A stretch of DNA of 64,000 nt from JAEXOD01 sp963667875 (GTDB lineage Bacteria; Bacteroidota; Ignavibacteria; Ignavibacteriales; Melioribacteraceae), in assembly GCA_963667875.2 (NCBI GenBank), contig CAXXGC010000003.1, positions 248,001 through 312,000 on the forward strand, in the 5' to 3' direction. Shown piece by piece: positions 51,370-59,375 of the stretch (position 1 is its first letter; each line of letters starts with the position of its first letter). The translations under genes and the position numbers were made by a program. The notes under the pieces were generated by a model. That model did not search any database. It had not been told where the DNA came from and worked only from the letters and a program-made list of their open reading frames with translations.

Positions 51370-51714
51370 ATGGTAAAGTTCAGAATATTACTTTCGCTTT
51401 TTATTATTGGTATTTGCATTTATACCGGAATGGTCATTAATAATTATGGTTTAAATCTCCTTCCCGTTTTTTTTGGAGATCTGTGGGCTATAACCTGGCC
51501 GGGTCAATTCAATTTTGATTTTATGTGCTTATTAATAATTTCCGGATTTTGGATATCATGGCGCCACAATTTTTCGTTAACTGGATTGGTTTTGGGTCTG
51601 CTGGGGCTTGTTTTGGGAACAATGTTTTTAGCTCCTTACCTTATGATTGTTTCTTATAGAGTTGAAGGAAATGTACAAGAGCTGTTACTTGGCAAAATCA
51701 GAGTAAAGCACTAA
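51370..51714 (+). CDS. Small integral membrane protein, function unknown
   Basis: A 114-residue protein with three membrane helices: ~6-25 (ILLSLFIIGICIYTGMVI), ~49-66 (FDFMCLLIISGFWISW) and ~70-97 (SLTGLVLGLLGLVLGTMFLA), ending in a short basic tail. GGAG lies 8 bp before the ATG. No motif suggests transport or catalysis. It follows a TetR-type regulator and may be under its control. Confidence 0.72.
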   Translation: MVKFRILLSLFIIGICIYTGMVINNYGLNLLPVFFGDLWAITWPGQFNFDFMCLLIISGFWISWRHNFSLTGLVLGLLGLVLGTMFLAPYLMIVSYRVEGNVQELLLGKIRVKH

Positions 51715-51856
51715 AATTTATTGGCAATCAAAACTTATAGTTACTAATAATCTGTATTGAAAAACAGGTATCAATATCATTTTTAGTATTATTAATTAAA
51801 ATGGGGACATTTATAATAATTAATAAAAATATCTTTTATTAACCACAAAAATTTTA

Positions 51857-51864
51857 TATATTTG
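51857..51864 (+). promoter_or_regulatory. Promoter -7 box of the SRP RNA gene
   Basis: TATATTTG, exact TAnnTTTG, 20 bp upstream of the RNA 5' end. Confidence 0.55.
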
Positions 51865-51884
51865 TAAACGTTTTTTAAAAGTTT

Positions 51885-51977
51885 GCCGAACGCACTCTAA
51901 CATGTTTGTTGCCCAACTCCGTGAGGTCCGGAAGGAAGCAGCGGTCAGTAACGGCATGTGTAGTTGTGTTGTTCGGC
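51885..51977 (+). ncRNA. ffs: Signal recognition particle RNA, small bacterial type (4.5S-like)
   Basis: The ends GCCGAAC and GTTCGGC pair; the apical part has the universally conserved Ffh-binding loop GGTCCGGAAGGAAGCAGC. The molecule is about 93 nt, and the closing stem followed by T7 (51978 onward) doubles as the terminator. It binds Ffh to target membrane and exported proteins. Confidence 0.95.
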
Positions 51978-52069
51978 TTTTTTATTTTAAATTACCAATA
52001 GATTATGTCGATTTCCAGCTATTTGACGTTACATAAAATAATTTTAAAAAAAAGGATTAAATGCAAACT

Positions 52070-52774
52070 TTAATACTTGTTTGCATTTAATAAATTAAAA
52101 AATGAATCACTCAATTCGTTGGTTAATATTTCTCTTTCCGTTTTATCAAAAAGCAATCTTTGATTTACCTCTAGTTCAATTCCGGCATAATACTCCTTTC
52201 CTAGTTTATTCCGTAAAGTTGTTGTAAAACCATCCTGATAACCTTGGTATGGATTATTAAACATTACATTAATGTTTTTATTTATATTATTTATTTCGTT
52301 TTTCCAATTGCGTATAAATTCAGTCTCAAATTTGCTTTTAGGATCATATAATAAACCAATATCTGCTTTTCTAACAATATTGTTAAATATTGGAGTAAAA
52401 GAATGTACCGAGATATGAATTATTTTATCTTGGCCATTTTCTAAATTAACAATTTTATCAAAGGCGTTTTGCCTGTATGGTAAATAGTAATTATCAATTA
52501 TATCCTTTTTTATTTTTTTTGGCAAAAGTGACGTAAACTCCGAGAATAAAGTTTTACTTTTTAGCTGCCTATTTAGATCAATTATTAATCTCGAAAAATT
52601 TCCATTAAAGTGTAGTGATTCATTATTTTTAATAAAGTTTTCAAAAATATCAGCAGCACCAAAATCATAAGCTCTGTGAGTATCAAGAATTTTGATATTG
52701 TCATTAAACAAATACAAAAATTCGTCCGGAATTTGATTTGAATAATGTTCGCAAGTAAAAACTAGTTTTATCAT
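52070..52774 (-). CDS. N-formylglutamate amidohydrolase family protein
   Basis: A 234-residue protein of the FGase family: FTCEHYSNQIPDE near the start, DTHRAYDFGA, SRLIIDLNRQ and HISVHSFTP, which are the family's conserved metal/substrate segments. Characterised members hydrolyse N-formyl-L-glutamate in histidine breakdown, but no hut genes are nearby, so the substrate is uncertain. No strong ribosome site before the ATG. Confidence 0.85.
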   Translation of the reverse strand: MIKLVFTCEHYSNQIPDEFLYLFNDNIKILDTHRAYDFGAADIFENFIKNNESLHFNGNFSRLIIDLNRQLKSKTLFSEFTSLLPKKIKKDIIDNYYLPYRQNAFDKIVNLENGQDKIIHISVHSFTPIFNNIVRKADIGLLYDPKSKFETEFIRNWKNEINNINKNINVMFNNPYQGYQDGFTTTLRNKLGKEYYAGIELEVNQRLLFDKTEREILTNELSDSFFNLLNANKY

Positions 52775-52883
52775 TGAAGTATTATGTATTTAAACAATAG
52801 TTAATTAATATAGCACAGCAAATTTATTAATAATTTGTTATTTTTACATATTAACTTTAAAATATTTTTATGAAGGTGTTATT

Positions 52884-55217
52884 ATGTTATCTAAAGTAGA
52901 ACAATATTATTTAGAAAAATCAAAAAAAGAATTGATTTACGCTCCGGTGGAAAAATTAGCAATAATACAGGTTAGTAGTTTTCCGGAATTGGGAAAATTA
53001 ACTGCTCAAAGATTTGTAGAGTGGGTTCAGGAAAATCCGGGTGGTGTTGTATCTTTGCCAACAGGAAAAACACCTGAACATTTTATTAGATGGGTAAGTT
53101 ATTATATAAAAAACTGGGAAGATGTAAAAGTACAGACTGAATTAATTGAAGTTGGAATTGATCCTACAATAAAACCTGATTTATTTAGTTTGAAATTTGT
53201 TCAAATTGACGAGTTTTATCCAATAGATTCGTTTCAGCATAACAGTTTTTATTATTATATTCAAAAATATTACTTTAATAATTGGGGTTTAGATCCTAAA
53301 AAAGCATTATTTATGAATATTAATGAAATTCCAACAGCTGAAAATTTACCATTAAATGAGATTTTCCCCGATAAAGTTGTTGATTTAGGATTACGTACAC
53401 GTTGGGCCAGCAACAGAACTGAACGTTTACAAAAACAAACTATCGATTTGGTCGATCAATTTTGTTCGGATTATGAAAAGAAAATAAGAGAAATGGGTGG
53501 TATTGGATTCTTTTTGGGAGGTATTGGACCTGATGGGCATATAGGATTTAACGTACAGGGTAGCGACCATTTTTCAACAACAAGATTAATTTCCACCAAT
53601 TACGAAACTCAAGCTGCTGCCGCTGGTGACTTAGGCGGTATTGAAATTGCTAGGAAAAGACTTGTAATTACTATTGGGCTAAATACAATTACATATAATC
53701 CTGAAGCAACAGCAATTATTATTGCTGCCGGTGATGCTAAGGCAAATATAGTAAGGGATTCAATTGAAAGCTCATTAACAAATAAATATCCTGCAACTGT
53801 ATTACAAAACTTAAAATACGGAAGGTTTTATTTAACTAATGGTGCAGCATTACGCTTAATGGAAAGAAGATTTGTTGATGTCGAAAATGAGGAAACTATA
53901 TCCCAATCTTCGTTGGAAAGAATTGTAATTAACTTAATGATTGAAAAGAATAAAGAATTGTTAAATTTGACCGAAGAAGATTACAAATCGAACAAGTTTG
54001 GAAATTTAGTTTTAGAAAAAACGGGATTATCTCCTGCCGAAATAAATAAAAACATAAGAGATTCTGTTTTGGAAAGATTCCAAAAAGGAATGGAAAATGT
54101 TGATAATCAAGTTATTTTACATACAGCCCCACATCATGATGATATTATGCTTGGCTATATGCCTTATATTACTCATTTAGTTCGTAATCCAAACAATAAA
54201 CATTATTTTGTAACAATGACTAGCGGTTTTACTGCTGTAACAAATGTGTATATGTTGGAGTTAGTGCAAGAACTACGTGAAATGATAGATTCGGCAGAGT
54301 TTAAAAATCGTTATACTACGCAATATTTTGACCCGAATTTTGAAGAAGGGAAAAATAGAGATATTAATTTGTTTTTAGATGGTATTGCTGCTCATAGCAG
54401 AACAATGAGAAAAGAAGCCAATGCCCGCCGATTGCTGCGTAATTTAATTGAAATTTACGAAGAGGATAACATTACATATCTTAAAGATAGAATTGATGAA
54501 TTAATAAATTATTTTAAAACTCAATATCCGGGCAAAAAAGATATTCCGCATGTACAAAAATTAAAAGGTATGTTACGCGAATGGGAAGAAGAAATTTTAT
54601 GGGCCCATTTTGGATTTTATACCGATTCGGTTAAACATTTACGCCTTGGATTTTATCAAGGTGAAATATTTACAGAGAATCCCGAAATGAATAGGGATGT
54701 TTTACCAATTTATCAGTTGTTAAAAAAAACAAAACCTACAATTGTTACGGTTGCATTGGATCCTGAAGGAAGCGGACCAGATACGCATTATAAAGTTCTT
54801 CAAGCAGTTGCTGAAGCATTAAAACTTTATCAAAAAAATGAAGGAGTGAATAATATTAAAGTATGGGGATATAGAAACGTTTGGTATAGGTTCCATCCTG
54901 CCGAAGCAAATATTTATATTCCGGTTAGTATTAATTCGTTTTCTATTGTTGATGATACTTTTATGTATAGTTATGGATCGCAAAAAGCCGCAAGTTTTCC
55001 AAGCTGGGAACAAGATGGTCCATTTTGCAGATTATCTCAAAAAATTCAAGTGGAACAATATCAAACAATTAAAAAATGTCTTGGTAAAGATCATTTTCTT
55101 AAAAATAAAAGTCCACGAATTCGTGCTGCGCATGGTATGATTTATATGAAAGAACTTACTTTGGAAGAATTCTACAGTAAATCGTCAGAACTGCGTAAAT
55201 TGACAGAAAATATTTAA
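52884..55217 (+). CDS. Fused glucosamine-6-phosphate deaminase (NagB-like) and PIG-L deacetylase-like protein
   Basis: A 777-residue fusion. Residues ~20-330 are NagB-like: SLPTGKTPEHF, FVQIDEFYP, GIGPDGHIGFNVQGSDH and TIGLNTITYNPEATAII, so the deaminase turning glucosamine-6-P into fructose-6-P and ammonia. Residues ~410-760 are PIG-L/LmbE-like: the zinc motif appears as TAPHHDDIMLG in place of the usual PHPDDE. The two activities together would deacetylate and then deaminate N-acetylglucosamine compounds, but with the substituted zinc motif the deacetylase activity is not assured. AAGGTG precedes the ATG. Confidence 0.88.
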   Translation: MLSKVEQYYLEKSKKELIYAPVEKLAIIQVSSFPELGKLTAQRFVEWVQENPGGVVSLPTGKTPEHFIRWVSYYIKNWEDVKVQTELIEVGIDPTIKPDLFSLKFVQIDEFYPIDSFQHNSFYYYIQKYYFNNWGLDPKKALFMNINEIPTAENLPLNEIFPDKVVDLGLRTRWASNRTERLQKQTIDLVDQFCSDYEKKIREMGGIGFFLGGIGPDGHIGFNVQGSDHFSTTRLISTNYETQAAAAGDLGGIEIARKRLVITIGLNTITYNPEATAIIIAAGDAKANIVRDSIESSLTNKYPATVLQNLKYGRFYLTNGAALRLMERRFVDVENEETISQSSLERIVINLMIEKNKELLNLTEEDYKSNKFGNLVLEKTGLSPAEINKNIRDSVLERFQKGMENVDNQVILHTAPHHDDIMLGYMPYITHLVRNPNNKHYFVTMTSGFTAVTNVYMLELVQELREMIDSAEFKNRYTTQYFDPNFEEGKNRDINLFLDGIAAHSRTMRKEANARRLLRNLIEIYEEDNITYLKDRIDELINYFKTQYPGKKDIPHVQKLKGMLREWEEEILWAHFGFYTDSVKHLRLGFYQGEIFTENPEMNRDVLPIYQLLKKTKPTIVTVALDPEGSGPDTHYKVLQAVAEALKLYQKNEGVNNIKVWGYRNVWYRFHPAEANIYIPVSINSFSIVDDTFMYSYGSQKAASFPSWEQDGPFCRLSQKIQVEQYQTIKKCLGKDHFLKNKSPRIRAAHGMIYMKELTLEEFYSKSSELRKLTENI

Positions 55218-55247
55218 ATAGTTGTTTTAAGAATTAAGTATTAGAAG

Positions 55248-55274
55248 AACCCCGGTTATGCCGGGGTTTTTTTA
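55248..55274 (+). terminator. Rho-independent terminator
   Basis: AACCCCGG / CCGGGGTT stem, 5-nt loop, seven T. Confidence 0.92.
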
Positions 55275-55330
55275 TACTTAAGTCAAATTTAGAAGTATTA
55301 TTAAATATTAATCGAATTAAAGAAAGATTG

Positions 55331-55365
55331 CAACAATCCACTTATTGGCATAAGTCGGATTGTTG
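55331..55365. other. 15-bp hairpin
   Basis: CAACAATCCACTTAT pairs with ATAAGT-c-GGATTGTTG around a 4-nt loop, with one bulged base and no T-run. It lies between two terminators of convergent genes; possibly a mobile palindrome. Confidence 0.55.
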
Positions 55366-55414
55366 TTAAATATGATAACTTAAGTATGTTTTGGCTGTAT
55401 TGTGATTTTTAAAC

Positions 55415-55459
55415 TAAAAAAAGCTGTTAAACAAAAAATACTTTGTAATAACAGCTTTT
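55415..55459 (-). terminator. Terminator of glgC
   Basis: AAAAGCTGTTA / TAACAGCTTTT stem with a 19-nt loop; on the minus strand the arm is followed by T's. Confidence 0.78.
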
Positions 55460-55479
55460 ATTAAAAACTAAATTAAAAC

Positions 55480-56718
55480 TTATTTAAAGATATAATTTTT
55501 AGGTATTACTACAATACCGGTTTCGGAAACAGTAAAACGTTTTCTATCGGTATCCGAATCAAAACCAATTTCCTCATGTTCAGGAATTACAACATTTTTA
55601 TCAATAATGGCACGTCTAATGCGCGCATGTCTGCTGATGACAACGTTATCCATAATAATAGAATCAGTAACATAAGCGTAACTATTAATTCGTACATTAA
55701 ATCCCAAAATTGATCTTTCAACCAAACCTCCGGAAACAATAGTACCATCGGAAATTAACGAATTAAGAACTCTACCAACACGTTCACCTTCATGCGAAAG
55801 TGTTTTAGCAGGCGGGTACTGTAATTGCTGTGTTCGCAAAGGCCAGTTGCTATCATACAAATTAAAATCCGGATGAACACTTATTAAGTCCATACTTGCG
55901 GCATAATAACTGTCAATTGTCCCTACATCAACCCAATAAGGCTGCTCTTTTTTATTCTCATCCTGAAATTTATAAGCTACAACTTCGTAACCGTTTTTAA
56001 TCATATAAGGAATAATATCTTTACCAAAGTCATTGTTCTCAACACCCTCACGTTCCATTTGACGTAAAATATTATGAAGCGTTTGAACATTGAAGATATA
56101 AATACCCATATTAACAAAAGATTCTCCCGGTCTATCCGGAATTTGAGGAGGATTAGAAGGTTTTTCCAAAAATGAAAGAACTTTATAATCTTCGTCAATT
56201 TCAATAACGCCAAATCTATTGGCAATATCGGTGGGAACATTCATAGATGCAATAGATAAGTCGGCTTTTTTATCAACATGATTTTGAAGCATTCTTAAAT
56301 AGTCCATTTTATAAATATGATCACCGGATAAAATCAAAACCCATTTATATTTTCCGGCCTCTAAAAAATTTAGATTTTGGAAAATTGCATTAGCTGTGCC
56401 CAGATACCAGTTATTACTTTCTTTTTGCTGTGGCGGAACCGAATAAATAAATTCACCAAGTTCGGGATTAAAAATACTCCATGCCTCGTACAAATGCTGG
56501 TTTAATGAATCCGATTTGTATTGAGTTAGCACATAAATTTTCCTTAAGCCTGAATTTAAACAATTAGATAAAGCAAAATCGATAATACGATATTTGCCAC
56601 CAAATGGAACAGACGGTTTTGTCCTAAATTTAGTTAAGGGAAGAAGTCGTTCGCCTTGTCCACCTGCTAAAATTAAAGTCAACGTATCGCGTAATAATGA
56701 TGAACCTGTAAATTGCAT
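55480..56718 (-). CDS. glgC: Glucose-1-phosphate adenylyltransferase
   Basis: A 412-residue enzyme making ADP-glucose for glycogen. Nucleotide motif LILAGGQGERLLPLTKFRTK, then KPSVPFGGKYRIIDF, WYLGTANAIFQN, ILSGDHIYKMDY, FLEKPSNPP and a C-terminal left-handed beta-helix. Normal GlgC length. GAGGG lies 4 bp before the ATG. No glgA/B in the window. Confidence 0.95.
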   Translation of the reverse strand: MQFTGSSLLRDTLTLILAGGQGERLLPLTKFRTKPSVPFGGKYRIIDFALSNCLNSGLRKIYVLTQYKSDSLNQHLYEAWSIFNPELGEFIYSVPPQQKESNNWYLGTANAIFQNLNFLEAGKYKWVLILSGDHIYKMDYLRMLQNHVDKKADLSIASMNVPTDIANRFGVIEIDEDYKVLSFLEKPSNPPQIPDRPGESFVNMGIYIFNVQTLHNILRQMEREGVENNDFGKDIIPYMIKNGYEVVAYKFQDENKKEQPYWVDVGTIDSYYAASMDLISVHPDFNLYDSNWPLRTQQLQYPPAKTLSHEGERVGRVLNSLISDGTIVSGGLVERSILGFNVRINSYAYVTDSIIMDNVVISRHARIRRAIIDKNVVIPEHEEIGFDSDTDRKRFTVSETGIVVIPKNYIFK

Positions 56719-56823
56719 TTTCCCTCGCTATATATTCATAATTTTAGTATTTTGTATTCAATTATTAATTAATTATTTGCAGTAAAATATCAATTTAACA
56801 CTAAATATTTACTTATAAGTTAT

Positions 56824-58506
56824 ATGAAAGTCAAGAAAAATAATTATTATATTTTAACAGTTCTTACGTTTATCTTGGTAAGTTTAATTTATTTATACTC
56901 GTCAAATTTTTTTTCAAAACTAAAAAATGTTATTAATTATTTTAATACTCGAACTTCCTCACTAAATATTGTAATAGATTCCGATTTTTTAAATTACATA
57001 AAAAATGAACAAAATCAAATTAATGTTTCAAAATATTTATTAAAGATTATATTATTTTATGAAAAAAAAGAAATTGACTCATATATTTCAATCTATGGAT
57101 CAATAAATCGCACAGTCACTCCTCACTTGGTCTTAAATTTTAATGATGGATTTAATATTAATTTCATTAGGCTTAATAACCATTTGGTTAATTACGAATA
57201 TGAAAACGATAAATTAATAATTAATACTGAAAATATTGGGGTTGATACATTTAAAATTGAAATAAAATATACAGGTAAACCTGAAGCAAAAGGCTTTGGA
57301 TCATTTATTTTTGGTAAAATAGATAATAAACAAATAATTTATACTCTTAATGAACCGATATTTGCATCAACTTGGATTCCATGTAATGATAAACCTGATG
57401 ATAAAGCTTTATTTGAAGTTGAAATAACCAACAAAAATAATTTTATTTCTGTTTCAAATGGCATTCTTGTAGATACTAATGCTGTGGGAAATTTAAAAAC
57501 TTATCATTATACAACATTATATCCCATATCTACTTATTTAATGGCAATTTATTCCGCAGAATACAATTGTTTTGAGGATAAAGTTATTGTTACCAATAAT
57601 GATACTATACCTATTTTTTATTATCTTATCAATAATAAAAAATTACATGAATATAAAAATTATCAGCCACATAAAGAGGCAATTAAAATATTTTCTAAAC
57701 TGTTTGGTGAATATCCATTTAAAAAAGAAAAATATGGAATAGCAGAAATATCCTGGCCGTATGGTGCCATTGAACATCAAACGATAACCGGTGTAAGTTC
57801 AAATATAATTAACTCTCCTAATTTTTACGAATCAGTTTTTATTCATGAATTAGCTCATCAATGGTGGGGTAATGCCGTTGGGCTAAAGACATGGAAAGAT
57901 ATTTGGCTTAATGAAGGATTTGCAACATATTCGGAGGCGCTTTATAACGAACAAAAATTTGGGATTAAATCTCTTCAGTCAACAATGAGAAAATTTATTT
58001 CCAATTTTGATGAGAGCGCTTTGTATAATCCCACATCAAGTCTTTTTTCCAGACTTCAATACAACAAAGGAGCCTGGGTACTTCATATGTTAAGAGGAGA
58101 AATAGGAGATAAGCTGTTTTTTGAATCTTTACGCAACTATTATGCAGCCTTTTTATATAAAAATGCTTCAACTGAAGATTTTAAATATATTTGCGAAAAA
58201 ACCAGCAATAAAAATTTGAACTATTTCTTTTATCAATGGGTCTACAAAGGAAAAGGTGAAATAAAACTGAAATATACTTGGAAAAATGAAAATTCTAATG
58301 TACTAATCAGTATTAATCAACATAAAAATGACGTTGTTTATCATTTTCCAATGAAAGTAAAATTATTAAAATATAACAAAACATCTGAAATTAGAGACTT
58401 TTATATTTCCAGCAAAGATACTATTTTGACAATAAAAGGAATTGATAAAATTAAAGATGTTATTTTAGATCCTGAAAAAAATTTATTACTTAAAATTATT
58501 AATTAA
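56824..58506 (+). CDS. M1-family metallopeptidase (aminopeptidase N-like)
   Basis: A 560-residue zinc peptidase with an N-terminal membrane anchor or uncleaved signal (ILTVLTFILVSLIYLY, ~11-26). The M1 catalytic parts are present: substrate loop WPYGAIEHQ in place of GAMEN, zinc motif HELAHQWWG and the distal Glu in WLNEGFATYSEAL. It is shorter than aminopeptidase N (about 870 residues) because the C-terminal helical domain is missing or reduced, as in several Bacteroidota M1 proteins. No ribosome site is obvious before the ATG. Probably periplasm-facing. Confidence 0.88.
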   Translation: MKVKKNNYYILTVLTFILVSLIYLYSSNFFSKLKNVINYFNTRTSSLNIVIDSDFLNYIKNEQNQINVSKYLLKIILFYEKKEIDSYISIYGSINRTVTPHLVLNFNDGFNINFIRLNNHLVNYEYENDKLIINTENIGVDTFKIEIKYTGKPEAKGFGSFIFGKIDNKQIIYTLNEPIFASTWIPCNDKPDDKALFEVEITNKNNFISVSNGILVDTNAVGNLKTYHYTTLYPISTYLMAIYSAEYNCFEDKVIVTNNDTIPIFYYLINNKKLHEYKNYQPHKEAIKIFSKLFGEYPFKKEKYGIAEISWPYGAIEHQTITGVSSNIINSPNFYESVFIHELAHQWWGNAVGLKTWKDIWLNEGFATYSEALYNEQKFGIKSLQSTMRKFISNFDESALYNPTSSLFSRLQYNKGAWVLHMLRGEIGDKLFFESLRNYYAAFLYKNASTEDFKYICEKTSNKNLNYFFYQWVYKGKGEIKLKYTWKNENSNVLISINQHKNDVVYHFPMKVKLLKYNKTSEIRDFYISSKDTILTIKGIDKIKDVILDPEKNLLLKIIN

Positions 58507-58631
58507 TATTAGTTCACTCAGTTTATAAATTAGTTATTTTAACAAATAATTCCGTAAATAGTTTTAATTATAATTTGGTTTAAATTTGGTATTTAAAATT
58601 TGTAAAAATAGTTGTATAATTAATGTTTAAT

Positions 58632-58639
58632 TAATTTTG
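58632..58639 (+). promoter_or_regulatory. Promoter -7 box just before lpxH
   Basis: TAATTTTG, exact TAnnTTTG, with TTG 17 nt upstream (58612-58614). It ends only 9 bp before the likely GTG start, which would make the mRNA leaderless or nearly so. Confidence 0.45.
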
Positions 58640-58648
58640 TTGTTGGTA

Positions 58649-59371
58649 GTGAATAAAACAATTTATTTTATTTCCGATATCCATTTAGGTTTTGACGGAA
58701 AAGAAGCTGAAAATATTAAAGAACAAAAATTAATAGGTTTATTAAAGCATATAAGTAAAGATGCCGATAAACTTTTTATTTTAGGTGACTTATTTGATTA
58801 TTGGTTTGAATATAGAACCGTAATTCAAAAAGGTTATTTTGAATTGTTTACAACTATTAAAGAATTAACTAAAAATGGGATTGAAGTTAATTATTTAATT
58901 GGTAATCATGATTTTTTACACAAGAATTTTTTTAATGAATATCTTAATGTGAATATGTTTTATAATGAATTAGAAGTTACTTTAAATAATAAACGTTTTT
59001 TTTTAGGACATGGTGACGGGCTTGTTAAAAAGGATACTGGATACAAAATACTAAAAAAGGTATTGCGTAATAAGACGATTCAATTTTTATATTCATTAAT
59101 TCATCCTGATTTTGGCGTTTGGTTGGCTAAAAATACCAGTAAAAAAAGCAGAAATTTTACAAAAGAAAAAAATTATGGTGAAATTGACGGATTATTTGAA
59201 ACGGCAAAAAAGAAAATTGATTCAGGTGCCGATTATGTAATTTTCGGTCATTCACATAAACGTGATTTTTGTACATATAAAACCGGATCTTATATTAATT
59301 TAGGTTCATGGATGGAAGCACCTTGTTTTGGCAAGTTTAAAGAAAACAATTTTGAGATAATTGATTGGTAA
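58649..59371 (+). CDS. lpxH: UDP-2,3-diacylglucosamine diphosphatase (LpxH-like)
   Basis: A 241-residue calcineurin-like phosphoesterase of lipid A synthesis, acting at the inner membrane's cytosolic face. The metal ligands are in FISDIHLGF, LGDLFDYWFEY, LIGNHDFL, LGHGDG and FGHSHKRD. The start is not ATG: TTG codons at 58637-58645 and GTG at 58649 are available; I choose GTG because it gives the usual N-terminus (NKTIYFISDIHLG) and the others overlap a promoter box. The PBP gene starts 5 bp after the stop. Confidence 0.9.
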   Translation: MNKTIYFISDIHLGFDGKEAENIKEQKLIGLLKHISKDADKLFILGDLFDYWFEYRTVIQKGYFELFTTIKELTKNGIEVNYLIGNHDFLHKNFFNEYLNVNMFYNELEVTLNNKRFFLGHGDGLVKKDTGYKILKKVLRNKTIQFLYSLIHPDFGVWLAKNTSKKSRNFTKEKNYGEIDGLFETAKKKIDSGADYVIFGHSHKRDFCTYKTGSYINLGSWMEAPCFGKFKENNFEIIDW

Positions 59372-59375
59372 TACA

